A stretch of DNA of 64,000 nucleotides from Phlegmacium glaucopus. Its lineage: Eukaryota > Basidiomycota > Agaricomycetes > Agaricales > Cortinariaceae. The notes under the pieces are model-generated. The model was not told the DNA's origin, did not search any database, and saw only the letters and a list, made by a program, of their open reading frames with translations. The stretch is from positions 603,582-667,581 of the forward strand of contig MU130532.1 of NCBI GenBank assembly GCA_015039465.1, written 5' to 3'. Both the position numbers and the translations under genes were made by a program. Of the stretch, positions 1-13,346 are shown piece after piece (position 1 is the first letter of the stretch; every line of letters begins with the position of its first letter).

Positions 1-279
1 TTTCCTTTCATATCTAGGGCGTTAAAACTACGTTATACTCTGCCTATTCATATCCCTTCGCAACTCTCTGGAAATCCATCCACACCTCTTAGCTCTCCTT
101 CCGCTAAAATGCAGTCATTCATATTCCCAGTAAAACAACAACCGAATCATCGCAGAGAGTCTCCAATCGTATTCGATGCGAGAATGGTGGCGAAGAAGGA
201 GGAGGGTTGGGAGGATATGTTGGAGAGCGTGTTGATGAGGTGGGTTGATAGAGTTGTGGAAGAGAAGAGGATAGCTTGA
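1..279 (+). CDS. 3'-terminal fragment of an unidentified coding region
   Basis: Frame 1 is open from the first base of the window to a TGA at 277-279. The last 57 codons begin at an in-frame ATG (109) and end in a charged, amphipathic stretch (WEDMLESVLMRW, RVVEEKRIA). That composition, and an uninterrupted frame running to the window edge, suit the final exon of a gene that starts upstream of the window. Only about 92 residues are visible and I do not recognise a family. It could also be a chance open frame, because the first 36 codons are not strikingly protein-like. Confidence 0.4.
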   Translation, partial: FPFISRALKLRYTLPIHIPSQLSGNPSTPLSSPSAKMQSFIFPVKQQPNHRRESPIVFDARMVAKKEEGWEDMLESVLMRWVDRVVEEKRIA

Positions 280-2896
280 ATAGTGGACTGATTGTTGAGT
301 GCGTCAATTTCCCGAGCGGGGGATACCTGTCGTTCTTTATGTCTTTGATTCGTTTTAGTTTTGTTGTCGTCGTACTTACTATTTTTCTCTTCTATTTGTT
401 GCTTTCATTACTACCGGTCCACACATGCGTATCTCTCTCTCAAATACCTCTTTTAGATATCTATCATTCTGGACCATACACAAGGAATATACAATAATAA
501 TCGAATTTCTGCCTTCTCGATAAAGAAGGGTGTAAACTCTGTTTACACGATATCTATCATTACTAGACCTGCAAGGCTTTTCATGAAGCACTTCGACGGA
601 TCGCATGGATTCATGCTATATATGTCACGAAATCTCACTCTTTCTCCAACTTTCCCTATTCTTAATATGTCTGATGCCGAATTGGAACGTGCGGCTACTG
701 TTCCATCTAGATAGATCCCGTTGTCCATCTTTGGAGAATAGAAACGACGATGGGTTTTTTATCGAGTCGTACGACCCGAGTCAAAGCGTCCGCAGATCTC
801 ATCGTCAAGGCGTATGATACGTTTCAGACGGTGATATGTCCTCGGATGAGAATCTGATGAACAATGCCAGTGTGGACCGCCACGATACAGTGCATTGAAA
901 TTTTTTCATCCGACTCTTGATGTCCGGTATCCGAATACTACTTACCTCTATATTTCTTCGAGATATACCCCCAAGAGAGACTCTTGAGCCCGCAAAAATT
1001 TTGGAGCTTGTCCTCAACTTCCAAGAACAAGAAGATACGATTTACTCTTCAAATGAAAATAGAGTCGTAATCTACAGTCGCGAGAAAGGGACTGTAGACA
1101 GTATGGGACTTCCTGGCGAGCACTGCAAGTTGGTCGATTAGCAATGCCACAGGCTCTTTGCTTTTTGCTTCCATCGGTGCAGGTTTAAAACAGATAATCC
1201 AAGTTACAAAAATGGTCATCATAATCGGTCCTCCCTGTGGATATTCCAGATCCCCCCTCTGACAATAAAAACCCCAACCATTCGACATTGCCCAATCCTC
1301 ACATTTAAATAGCCCGAAGCGGCTTTATCCTGGTGTCAAAACCTGGTAGCTGGTACTCTACGGCGATCTCTGCTTTCCTCCACTCATTGATGTCTGATCA
1401 AGAGCCATTAAACTGGTGATTTTGGCCGGTGCAAACTTGATATTGCCTGTGATCTGAGTAACGTCTCCCTCGTACCAATCGCCAACGCAACCTATGAAAT
1501 ACCCAATAAATGATTACGAGCTACATTTATCGATAGTGAATAGGATCTATGAGGACGGGATTCGTGGATAGTTGTGCAACCTTTCAGCACTAAGCCTGGC
1601 AGCTGCATTATGACTTGCTTCACTACGCTTCGGGAATGTTGCACACCATAATATCATATGAGCCACGACGCAAATACCCCTGTAAAAGGTTTTAGTCAGG
1701 CAGAACCCACCAAAAAAACGAACACCCTAAAACGCCAACCTCGATAGATGTACGGCTTATGTATCACAGAGGGAGTTGAAGGCGTCATGTCGGAATGCAT
1801 TTCGTCCAAGCAATAAAGTATCCAGGACATATTGAGACAGAAGCGGTTCCATTAGCATGTAAATTTTGACATTCTTTCTGTATAAGGCGAATACCGGTAG
1901 GTAGAGCATTGTTTGACATAATAATTGTCAATGGTCGTTGAAAAAAAGCATGAAGAAAAAGATGCATGGCCATACTAATTGGGATGCTTCCAACGCACGG
2001 CACTACTTGTCGCATACGTTTTCTCAACATCAAGCTGAGCTCACCATTAATCCTATGTATAGTCGCATCTCTGGTGTTTATTCTCATAGAATATATCATG
2101 ACTATAAAATCGAGTACAAATAGATCTGGGGGTAGAGGTACGCACGATCTTTTGGACTAATGGTTCGTTAACGGGACTGACTGGAATACATCGTCTAGGG
2201 CCTCGTTGTGGTCGCCAAAAGGACTTTTATGTCCTGTCCAGGTACCTTGCTATGTTCACACAGATGTGCGTAGGAATGATTTGAGTCCTCTTCAACTAAC
2301 GACACCGCACTCCAGAGTCCGTTACTGGCATTACAGCTTGGTCCAGATATGTCTCCACCGTGGTCCCGTCAACCGCAACAATCCAGAACTAGTCAGTAAG
2401 CATTGCGGGTCCTACAGCTGCAACAAAGGCGGAGAGTCTCATTGTCACGTACATCCATGCAGGATAGGGCTTGAATTAATTCTAAAGGGTACAGCGTCAG
2501 ATTCAAGCACAGTTCCTCAGAATAGAGTAGAAAGTTGCCTTTCGAATCCCAGAATGAGCAAGCAGAAAAGGTGTGCACGATGTTATATCCTGACGAAGAA
2601 GAAAGAGACGCTAGGTCGCAAAGGTGTACGAAATTGCAGGAGGGAGAGCGCTTTTGGTCGGCTGCGATAATGCCTTATTCTTGTCTTTTGATTTTGATTT
2701 TGATGATCTGGAGATGCAGGCAGCAGAAGGCCAAACGGGACCAAGGTAGATCGACCTGGACGTGCAGTTGATAGGCAGCCGAGCCTGTCAGTGTGATACG
2801 GCACTATGGAAATCCAAACCCTTGTGGACCCACAAGCCCCATTAAACTTAACCAGACGCACAACATTTTGTTGTTTTACGTGGTCATGCTTTAATC
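280..2896. other. Gene-poor stretch left of Helitron A
   Basis: I see no supportable gene here. The longest open frame (2206-2670, plus strand, 154 codons) has no recognisable motif, no convincing splice context and a composition like translated non-coding DNA. The stretch ends at the 3' hairpin of Helitron A. A palindromic CAACATTTTGTTG lies at 2861-2873, just outside that hairpin. Confidence 0.5.
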
Positions 2897-2916
2897 ACCT
2901 TGCTGTAAAGCAAGGT
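2897..2916 (-). repeat. 3' terminal hairpin of Helitron A
   Basis: A perfect 7-bp stem with a 6-nt loop, identical over all 20 bases to the hairpin at 31000-31019 in element B. On the element's own strand it is preceded in both copies by TTTAGACCYGG. Sequence just after it differs between the copies, which places the 3' terminus at or within a few bases of GCAAGGT. Near-palindromic CAACATTTGTTG-type sequences flank it at 2861-2873 and 2935-2948. Confidence 0.85.
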
Positions 2917-3719
2917 CCCTCCCGGGTCTAAAGTCAACATTTGTTGTGTCACGTTCTCATGAATCAATACAAATAAATACTCCACTTTTTCTTCCTGGTC
3001 GAAACTCGCAAAAGCTTCCGCAATGTTGAAACACTCTTTGTACTTATTTGTTTTATCGGTTTATGGTACAATTCATCCTCCTTGTACATGTTCCTACAGC
3101 CCAAAATGAAGGTTGTCGCCTTAACACATACTCACACCCCAAAAATTCCTTAGTTGGATTATGAAATTTTCATATATAGGCGCAAATGTCATTATCGACG
3201 ACCACGTGCGGGCACGTGTGGGGTTTTGGATTGATTCCCACGTCCACCGAACCGAGGTGTCCCTTTCATTGTTCTAAAGCTCGTGTTTAACATTCTATGT
3301 TTCGTCTAATAGGTCTATAATGCGACGCTGTCTGCGATCTGTTTTCCAGTATTCACCTTTATCTAAACTTATCGTCTCTTTCGTTTGCAGCCTCTTCCCG
3401 GCCTCTTTTCCGACCGCGCTGGTCGACATTAAATCATCTGGAGTTGTCGTCGGCCCCGCTCTTTTAATAGGTGCGTTTGGTATGAAGTCGCCTTTCATTT
3501 GTATCTTACACCCCATGTCTTAACCCTCAAGGTTCCCTTTCTGCACCAGTCGCGCTTCACCTCAACATGCTATCGCCATCCACGATTATGAAGTTTTCCT
3601 TATCATTTCGATGCGTTTTTATGCTTATTTTCAACACGAACTTCATCTTTGTATGTTAATCATTGAAAGACACTTACATACGAACCCAACTTTTGCTTTT
3701 CCCTTCAACCAGTACGTTT
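2917..3719. other. 3' non-coding part of Helitron A
   Basis: This lies between the helicase stop and the terminal hairpin. A short frame on each strand at 3295-3523 has no counterpart in element B. I see no gene here. Just inside the hairpin, a TTTGTATTGATTCATGA-like stretch on the element strand resembles the equivalent position in B. Confidence 0.5.
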
Positions 3720-6700
3720 TCATACACTTCTTCTCTCTCCACTTTCAAACTCTGCTTTGCTCTCCATGTCCAGTCGTTCCAATCTTTGCATGTCCTCTCT
3801 CAAATCCTCCGACGGATGATGCATGAATAGCTCTGCGTCGAAATCCCTCAGAATTCGAATCGTCTTGCGTCCTCTGCTCCTAGAAAGCGCAACGTATACA
3901 CTAAATGGTGACAATTTTCCGGAAGGTGGTTTCGCAATGTCGACTAATACGCATTCTAGAGTCTGTCCCTGTGCTTTGTAGTCCGTGAACGCATACCCAG
4001 GAACGATCGCCACTTGTCTTCTTTGTACTTTTATTTTTTGGCCATCAACCCCCACACTGAACGTTGTCAATGAAGGCAAAATTGGGATGATGCCTTTTGG
4101 AATTCCGTCAAAAGTAATGTTGGTTTCCATGTCAGGCTTGAAATAAATCACTGAAGGCGGATATCGCAGATGAACACAACCGTCCTCATCCAATGACATA
4201 TTTGTCTCCCTCGGGTCCAAAACAATGCCATCGACCGTTCCTCGCGTACCATTTGCGACGTCCGCTTCCGTCGCAATGTTCAGAGTCACCATCGCCTTCA
4301 TCCCCACCGATAATTCAATTCGTCTCTTTAGATTATTCGTCGCTTCATCTTTCAATGCGGCCACAGCTAATTTTGTTTTCATATCTGGAATGTCTCCCAA
4401 CTCTACAACCGTGTCCTCCGCTGAGACTATGTATTTTCGGTTTCCTGTCATTCGGCAATGTTTTTCCAACGCAGCGGAATTCCACATATCTTTTGCCGCA
4501 TTCCTTGGAGTAATAAGGGTCACATCACACCACGGCGCTGTTTCGAAATCGGGCACTTCGCATTCAGGGTTCGTTAACACAAGCTTCCGCACCTCTTTGA
4601 TGTCATCCATTGTACATTCCCCGACTCTAAGCCTGCCCAATATCCCTGTCCATATCTCATCCGTCACTCTCATTTGCTCACGCAATATCACGACCTTATC
4701 ATATTCCAGAAAAATTGACCTTCCTTTCAGCCCATGCGCGTCGTCTGTATCTGGTCTGTCACAGTACAATGCCGCACTCGCGTTTCCCACTGGTGGGAAT
4801 TGATGAAAGTCTCCAAAATCGATGGTATCCATTCCACCGAAACTCTCTGAACTCTTCCCAACCCCTTCCACCGCCCTTACTCTTGAAACGATCTCTGATC
4901 CTCTATATTTCAACTGTTTTGTACACATCGACACCTCGTCCAATATCAAGAACTGACGATGTCCTATATTTTCTTTCCTGCGTTTTTGGAGCGCTCAATT
5001 GCTTGTATCCACCCAGTTATCCTTGCGCGGGCTATTGATCGGGATACCTGCCCATGAATGATATGTTTGACCTCCAATAATAACTGCCGCAACTCCAGAT
5101 GTCGCACATTTTGCAAGCATTTCCTTACAACCGAGGCCGTTGAACGTCTCTGTAATGGCTCGTATCAACATCGATTTCCCAGTTCCTCCATGACCTAGAA
5201 CAAGCATCCGCAGCTGAGTTGGCTCTTCACCTGCGAAAATCATGAGTTTGGATAATTTGTATCGTTATCGGATCATGGAATACCTGCTAAACGCTTTAGA
5301 AGCTGGTTTTTGATAATATCATGCGCACGCCGTTGATCGCCATTCAGAACACTGGTTTTGAGAGGCAATAGTGGCTGTTCGCTCATCGCTATATCGTCGA
5401 CCCTTCCCACACCTTCGCCACCTTCATCGTGAACACCCGTCATTTGTCCGTAATTATCATTGTTTACAAACAATCCTCCTCCGTTTTCAACTGCTTCCCT
5501 TCTCGTCGCTGCCTTCAATTGGTCTGCCCAACCTTGAAAGATTTCCAACTCCTCAGTAGCGGCTCTTTCAGCCCCGGGAAAGAAGACCGTGTCTGATTTA
5601 ACTTCATAAAACACACCACAGTCTATCGCTGTCGTCATCGCAACTTGCGCATAAAGGCATTCTCTCATCGCACTCCTCGACTCATACGCTAGTTCCACAT
5701 CCTCCTCTGTCACTTCTTGTGCCTCCTGATCAAATTCCATTGCATTTGCTGTCAAGTCCTCTGACGATGTGTCCTCCTCATAATCTATTGTTCTCTGCAT
5801 GTCTTCAGCTTGCACTTCTTCCCGTCGTTTTTTTGCTCCGTCATAGCATTCGTAATAATATTGAATATTTTCAAGTATGTCTCGGATTTTTTTGCTGCTA
5901 TTGGCGACAAACTGATCAAAGCTTTCCTCGAAAGTTTCTGCATGTCCTTTAAGATCGGACAGATCTGTCCACGGCTTTAAAAGAGCAAGCATACTTCCAC
6001 AGTACATTTCTCTATCATTTGGCCTGTCATTCCTCGGCATCCACCTACCCACAAATTGTGGCAAGGTTTCATGCCCTTCTGTTCGGAAAACACGGGTGTG
6101 ACCACACTTGTCAAACCCTTGTCGGTACGCTATTCGTCGGTTCCGTGGCCTTCCAAAACCCCTTCCTTCATTTCCGAACGTTGCGTCCTCATTTCCGATG
6201 TCCTTTGCCGTGTGCTCCGCTTTTGTGTCGTATGTGTCAAGCACAAAGGTGAATAAATTCAGTTCTATCATCTCCTCACCCCGAAACATATACTCATGAA
6301 GTTGATCTTTCAAAGCGATCACACCGTCAACCATCGTAATGATATGGTTACTGGCATCTTCATTCCCATCTACTCGACTCTCCCCTACGACTGCCGGTTT
6401 AGGAATGTGCGTAGATCGACCCTGTGGCCACCTTGGATTTCTCAAGCCAGGAAATTTATCCTTCAAGGCAGACGTGATTGCATCCACGTATATCGTCACA
6501 TAATGATGCGATTCAAATCTATCACCCCAACCCATCAAATAGCTGATGATTTCCGGACCACTGAACTCCCTGTCCCGTGTGAGCGTATTTGCACATCTCT
6601 GGATCAAGCGCTTGTTGACATCCGTTAGGTCTCTACGCCTTCTTTCTTCCACCAAATGAAAAGCAACACGTTTCGCCAACAAAGCAGACACGTTGGATGA

Positions 6701-9700
6701 TCTCTGTTGTTTTTTGCTTGCGTAATTGGTAATGTACCATGTTAACACGCTAGTCTCTCCTCCATTCATGATGAGCTTTATATCGTGGTTGGATCTGATA
6801 GACATCAACAATGGCGGATTCCAATTGTTCAGATAGCCACACAGTCGTCTTGGCCCCCATCTTCCAACACTATCAACCCAATCATCCACTGCTAAAGGAA
6901 ACGGAGCGCGTCGTTTACATACGGCTCGCCCTTTCACGATTTTCAGACAGTTCGCATACGAACATTTATGCAGTTGAGTCATACGCGCGATGTCTAATTC
7001 CGCCGTCTTCCTACTCCTAACATCTGACGGATTTCGAGGATCCAGGGGTCGTGAATAACAAACCGCATCTACTTTCTTCATCGCCATTACCTCCTCTCTT
7101 TCCTTCCCATCCAAATCTGCTCGAATCGTTTTACTGATATAGTGTTTTATTTTTTCACGGAACGTCACGTTTGCTAACGCTCGTTTTAGTTCCAATGCTG
7201 TCGGAGCGCCTGCCAACCACAATAACAGGTGCAAATGCAGAGATCCCCTGCCCTGTGCCTCTACTGTCCCCACATAGCTCTTCACTATTCCCAATATACC
7301 TTCCTTCCTCACAATCGTCCCATTCCGCCGTTTAGATACTCCTATCAAAACCTCCAATATTGTTTCAATCATGAAATGAAAGAACTTCGCAGACGCATAT
7401 GGGTCTCCCGCCATATTTAATGCTCTGTCAACACTATCTGGCCCCGCGGTGTTACAAAATCGGTTCAGATCGATCTCGACTCCCGCAAAAACCTGTGCAA
7501 TAGGATCTTGCATATCTGATGGATTGATTGTTACCCAAAGGCTTGGTGGGTTATGGAGAATATTCGTGCCCCAAATTTTGCTTCTTATCGAATTTCGAGA
7601 CTCGTCTGACCCTTGCACTTTAGTTTTCACGGCGCTCAACTGATTGCGAAGAATTCGAACTGCCAGATTGGAGAAAGGAACACCTCGGGTCTCCTCTTCG
7701 CTTGCTTTCGTTAAGTCTTTCGTGGTTATAGTCGACAACATATTTTGATGTTGGAAATAGGAATGTCTCTTCATTTGAAGCATTGACGCTCGACACACTT
7801 GTCTTTTTTGACAGATGCCAAAAACTTGGAATGGGAAATGAGGATCTTTCCTGAATCGTCTGTCTTCATATTGCAATGCCCACCGAACGTGTGCTTCATA
7901 TGGGACATTAACCGTCCGTTCCGTTTCAAATCCGCCTCGTCCAAATGGAAACAACGTAGGAAAACATCCTAATAAATGGTTGGCATCGCTGGGTCCACCA
8001 TCATTCCGTTGTCCAGTTGCAGCATCTACCCTCGCATACTCATTTACAAACGCACTTCCTCGTCGAATCATATAGTCTTCTTCTTGCGTACCTTGAGAGC
8101 AGTTTGCTAATGCATGTGCCATGAGTTCGGATTCAGTGACCTCCACCCCGTCTACATCAACAACTCCCAAGTGTGCCAAAGGCACTACCCCAGGTTCCAT
8201 GACCGTTTCATCATCGTCGACATCTATTGCCATGAAAATGACCCCGGAAAGAAAAATGATAATAAAAACCCCTGTTTGTTAGTAATGTCCTGAATTAGGT
8301 ACGCCCTGAATTTTTACCTGTATCTTCCATTGACGCTGATTCTACACATACAGGATTTTGTTGAAAATGCAGTCGTATTCCAATATGGATCACATACCTT
8401 CTTCGTTGTCCTCGTCAATCACCTCTTGAGATGGCACATACCCTTCTTGTTCCGCGTAGAGCGTATTCACATCCGTCGAAAATTTTGTCGTCGCCAACAA
8501 CTCGTAAGGTATGTCGTCCTCTGGTAATTGTGCGAGTCTTGATGCTGATATCGTAATGTCCTTGTAAAGCGGGTTATTCTTCTTCAGCCACTCCAACGCA
8601 CTCTTCACACGAGCCCTCCTAACCTTGAACATATTCGGCAAAGTCTTCTCGGGAAGATTTTTAGGTCCAACAAACGTGATACCTACAGTCGCGGTGAGAA
8701 CCTTCGCTCCTTGCGGCATAATAGAACCATCAATCATAGTAGAAATTTGTGATTGGTGCAGTCGATAAGTTGACACATTGCCTCTCAAACCACTGTACAG
8801 CTGACGGCTATCCCATCGACGAGCGCCGGTCTTTTTTGGATACAGTTTAATGATGTATGCGGCAGGAAAATATTTGGCAATGAGAATTCGTTCGGGCAAT
8901 GTCAAAAACACCAATTCCTGTGGAATATCGCCTATCCACAATCCATTTGCGAGCGCGAACATGGGCGTCCTGTCTGACTTAAGTGCTCTTATACACTCTG
9001 AACACATATTGGCGAATTCATCACCCCTAACTCCATGTGGATGAAGTAACATTCCGTTAAAGATATTATGGAATGCATGACGTTCCATAGGCTTTAATCG
9101 ATGATGATTGGGAATAAAGTCGAGCCGATGTACTGAGAGGTCTTTCACCACCGTTTCTCGAGCACATGCTGCGCAAATAGCAGTGGCAAGCGCCTCATTG
9201 CTCGTACGATCTATAAATTCTGCTATTGCACCGTTGACAACTTCTTCGGAAGGTGCTTTCATGAATTGATTTTGACATAGCAACTCGGTGATCCCATCCA
9301 CATCACTCGCTTCAAGGGCACAACATTCGCTTTTGTTTGAAAGTTCACCCCGCTGGTCGTCTTCCACAAACCCACCTCTCCGAGAATACATTCGTTCACC
9401 CATCCGAATACTGGTAACAACCGATTGACGAATCGCTTCTTGAATCGGAGTGGGAGCTTGACTTATAATTAAGTATATTGCTGACCGCGTGGAAGCTCTC
9501 GATCCGCGTATAAATCGTTGACAAGTCTTCTTGAGGTTTGCCACCGAATATAAGTGGCATACCTCATGTATGCTTCCCCCGTCAAAAAATAAGGGTGTGT
9601 AGTCAATGGTTTGTTTCCTGTTAATTACACACGTCTCTCAATTTTGTTCACAACAAAATTAACAGGATCCAACTCACCACGAATCAATTGGAATCAATGG

Positions 9701-10054
9701 GCGTGGCTCAATTTCGCCTCTGTCCAGGGTTTCATTACAACTCCCACTTGTACTCACATTGGAATCAATACTTTCATACACGGATCGCATATCGTTCGTA
9801 GCCGTCAACAGGCGGATTGTCTGCCGCATTGCATGTTGTGTGTCTTCATCGGACAAAGCAATAAATTGATATAGCCTTCCTCGTGAAGCGATTGTTGTCC
9901 ACTTTGTCCTACTCTCCCGATTGCATACCGCCCTTATCTTACTGACTTCGACATTTTCGAGCTCCTCATGAACTGACACTCCATCTTTGAATGTCCAATG
10001 AACTAAACCGTCACTTTCACACAAAGTGAGCACTTGTCCTGCATTGACCATCAA
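3720..10054 (-). pseudogene. Helitron Rep-helicase (HUH Rep + PIF1 helicase), one in-frame stop
   Basis: This is the rolling-circle replication initiator fused to a PIF1-type helicase. In order it has: an N-terminal repeat unit (HWTFKDGVSVHEE) and a second copy (FFDGGSIHE) joined by an intron near 9673; a DUF6570-like domain with two CxxC pairs (ICAACARE, CSEC) and LPERILIAKYFPAAY; the Rep domain with the HUH motif GSLHLHLLLW and the tyrosine motif WYITNYASKKQ; then helicase motifs GHGGTGKS (Walker A), LILDEVSM (Walker B), GDFHQFPPV and YVALSRSRGRK. Small introns lie near 8390-8234 and 5272-5244. A single TGA at 4997-4995 falls between Walker A and Walker B. The same frame continues open on both sides, so this is a point nonsense change, not a frameshift. 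It is the partner of the gene at 23849-30208 and roughly 80% identical by eye in the Rep part. Confidence 0.9.
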
Positions 10055-10397
10055 ATCGATTACTCACCTTTCTTCAAACATTCTTTCTCGCAGCATTGTG
10101 TATAGTAAACTGTACTCCCTCCCGTTCGCATTTTCTATCCTCCCTTTTACACATCAACAATTTGTTTGTTATTTGCCACCCGTCGATCGATATCCATTAC
10201 ACACTATGCTAATGATCGAATACCATTCAAAACATTCTAGATCACAACCACGATTAGAGAACACACATCGCCTGACTGACGAAACCTTAAACGGACTAGC
10301 GATGTACTGGTATCAATGTATTCTTACTCTGAAATGAATCGCTTACATTGGAACGATTTTATTTTATTTTATTTTATTTTTTTGCCACCGTCTCAAA

Positions 10398-11212
10398 TCA
10401 TCCAGTTAACATAACGATGCGCTGTAAGCTACCCAAGTGATTAATGACATCTTCTACAACCTCACCATCAAACGAATCCACAGCTGCAAATATGTGAAAC
10501 GTATACGCCTCCATCCAATACGTCTAACGAACGTTTTTAAAGCCAGTAATTAACATGCAATGAAAAATACTCACTCTATCGAACATCAACAAATCATTAC
10601 TAACGTCTTCACACCGAAGCTCCACCACCGCTAATATAAATGAACCTATGTCCGATGGAGACAGCGAACAATTCAACAAATTATATTGACTGCATGACTT
10701 CAAAACCAATTGATTGCTTGCAGTACGCCAATGTGAATACTACATCACCAATCAACGATTTAGTTCAAATTTTTTAGCAAGAAAATAGTAAAGATACCTG
10801 TGTTTTCACACTGCCCATCCTTTTATCGTCATCTTCTATTCCTCGGAGAGTATCCATTTGGTTACGAAACACGTCTCCAAAAGTTGAATGGTCATTGTGA
10901 TCACATTGCCGAACGTTGACTGTTAGATACCGCCCAAACTATTAATAGACACCAACATAACTCAAAATTTAAGATTTTCCATACAATTCATACCAAACAT
11001 ACCGCATGCTCAATCACCTTAAAAGACATGAGCTGCCCAACCACCAAAAATCGATAAGGCACTCCCTCTATGTTGATAAATGACTGAAAACGTTGAATCG
11101 GAGTCGAAAAAATTAAATTGGGATGCCCAAGATGAAAATGACGGCCGTAAGCTGCATGCGCGAGGGTGACGTCTGGATATGCTGAAATGAACCTTTCGAG
11201 TGTTGTTGTCAT
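10398..11212 (-). CDS. Helitron accessory protein 2, copy A (unknown function)
   Basis: I do not recognise this family. Exon 1 (11212-11003, 70 codons) begins MTTTLERFISAYPDV and ends KVIEHA at a GTATGT donor. A later exon holds HWRTASNQLVLKS and CSLSPSDIGSFILAVVEL. The last exon begins TYWMEAYTFHIF and ends at TGA 10400-10398. Each block aligns with the gene at 20242-21060, including the same exon 1 length. The acceptor of exon 2 (around 10850-10930) is ambiguous. A further in-frame ATG lies at 11257. The gene sits between A1 and the Rep-helicase, in Rep orientation, and ends 344 bp before the Rep start. Conservation in two diverged Helitrons argues for a role in transposition or its control. 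The predicted protein is small (about 190 residues) with no signal peptide or membrane segment. Confidence 0.7.
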
Positions 11213-11913
11213 GATGCAAAAGAAAATAAACCCCTGCTTAGTTAAAAACCGGTTCATAGACAGCGCTTTTTCTTATGAGACCGCCGGAGAATGTCTGAGA
11301 CATTTGCGAACAAATGTCGTCAGATTAATAAGCAATAAGAGAGCTGAATGTGATTTCTTCCTTAATGTTTTAACCATCCCGCATTTTAAAAGGACATCTA
11401 AGTTATCAAATAAGATCATTGATTTTGAAGTTCATATCTCACTTTCTCCATTTCCTTCCAGACACATTTTCAAAAGTAAAGAAATGGGCTAAAATCAGTC
11501 GTTCGCAAAAAGTTGAAAACCATATGATTTTACGTTTGATCAAAGGAACTGCGATCGCTGAGTAATATTGGAGTCTCTTCATCGATCATCCAGGTTTTTG
11601 ACATTAGTAATATAGTTATGACCTCAATCATTTGTCATCTAAACAAATGCTTTCAAATCTTCAAAAAAAAAAAAAAAAAGGTAATACAAACGAACGATGT
11701 CATGAAGAAAACTTACAAGAAATGTCATGTCAAACACCTTTCGATCCCTTAACAGATCTGAAATTCCACGTCCTCGATCATGAAACGCCACGAAACACGC
11801 GATGAAAACATAAAGACGTCACAAAAGAAACCCTACCATCCCATTAAAACCCCAAACAAAACCCCGTCAATTCTTTCCCTCCATTCACATCGTCAGTTAT
11901 CATTGCGCTAAAA
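11213..11913. other. Divergent spacer between A2 and A1
   Basis: About 700 bp between the starts of A2 (minus) and A1 (plus). It contains an A16 run near 11664-11680 and no supported gene. It presumably carries the promoters of both accessory genes. The equivalent spacer in element B is 19154-20241. Confidence 0.45.
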
Positions 11914-13257
11914 ATGGAAAATAAAAGGTATGTCTTTCTTACAAATCCACGACAAACACCACCTAATCGACCTGACCACCCCCAAAAAAAAAGTACAACG
12001 ACTCCTTCACACGATTCGGAATTCAGTGCCGCATGGACGTGAACGACTTTACTAAACACCGCTACATATCTTGGTTCACCCGATTTTATGTCTAACGTCA
12101 TGTGGATGAAATCGGGAAACGTTAACGATCTGATGATTGCACCGAATAACCTCAACGATACACCATCCAATCGAGCGACATGCGCAATCGTTGGGACCGT
12201 ATCTCCCCTTCGACTTTTCTTGGAACCACATGGCAACTTCAATCCCACTTTTGAACATTCCACATTTGAAACATCAAAAACACAGTTTCAACTCGTGTCG
12301 CCAACCAGCTACCCAGAATTCAATGCCGATTTCGAACTCGCAATAAAACATGTCGAGGACCTTCAAACCAAGGCAATCACAGATGGCCCTAATGCTAAAT
12401 ATTTCGTAATGTGGGATGACAAAAAAAAAGCGTTAAAGTTCTCTTCGCCATTATTCGAAAGAAGGGTATGTAAATATTTAATTTCAAATTCATATACGCA
12501 CTAACACTGAGCATAATCGTATAGACGAAACAATATGATCGTAAGTTATTTCCATTTTTGATAGCTACAATCGATTTAAACCCGTAAATCCCAGCAACGG
12601 ACGAAGAAGATTGGACAAATAGTTACCCAATGACCGAGCGCTATAAAGACGCGTTCCAAGATATTATTCCTAGATGGCGCGTCTCGCCATTACCTGCATA
12701 CGACACTACCAAAAAGTTCATCAAAGCGAACGATCTGGAAACCAAACTGAGAGACTCTTTGGTGCTTGTTTACTTCGAATTAAAACACTACGCTATCAAG
12801 GACAAGACGACGAATAGCATTGGGACCAACACCTTCACAGCACTTGCTACCCAAGTTACCGTCCTTGACCATGGAGCGGAACACAGTCCAACGCCTTACA
12901 AAAGCCGAATGCTGAAAGGACCGACATCCCTTCCGCAATCACCCACAAAAAAAAAGGAGCAAAAGACCGCTGTCAATGCTTTTCACCCCGGTAATACACC
13001 TTCCCTCGTTATTTTTAATTCCATTCTCTATTCTAATGTTAATTTTAATAGCTGCCGCATCCAATTCCAATATAGGCGTCCTCGACCAATCGATTACCGA
13101 CATACACAACCCGACCTTACCTCAAAATGAACGTGTACTTTCAAAAGCCGATGGAAAAAAAAGAGCACTAGACGAAGACGCAGAGGCTACCGCAACTGAT
13201 GGTGAGACCTCCCTCGCTGAACATCCATCACCCAAAAAAAAAAAGCAAAACAAATAA
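11914..13257 (+). pseudogene. Helitron accessory protein 1, copy A, with nonsense codon
   Basis: This is the copy-A partner of the gene at 19153-17798 and is of unknown function. A short first exon (MENK) is spliced at AG|GTATGT to an exon starting STTTPSHDSEFSAAW. The same arrangement (MDTA, then STPAISSESNFSAPW) is found in copy B. A TGA at 12040-12042 interrupts the frame where copy B has CGG (Arg). After it the frame runs open through MWMKSGNVNDLM, HGNFNPTF and SSPLFERR. A tiny exon (TKQYD) follows, then TDEEDW and LVLVYFELKHYAIKD, and the gene ends with an intron and a basic tail (GKKRALDED, SPKKKKQNK) that looks like a nuclear localisation signal. It reads opposite to the Rep gene. An alternative start at M12088 would bypass the stop but lose the first conserved exons. 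Confidence 0.7.
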
Positions 13258-13346
13258 ACACCGAATACTCATTTGTCACTCTTTCACTTCTTTTTCTCCT
13301 TAATGTATAACACCGAATGTATCAATACAAAACGTCCTTAGTAATT

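Noticed and set aside
2206..2670. 154-codon open frame on the plus strand
   Set aside because: No motif, no conserved context and random-looking composition. Overlapping frames on the other strand are as long.
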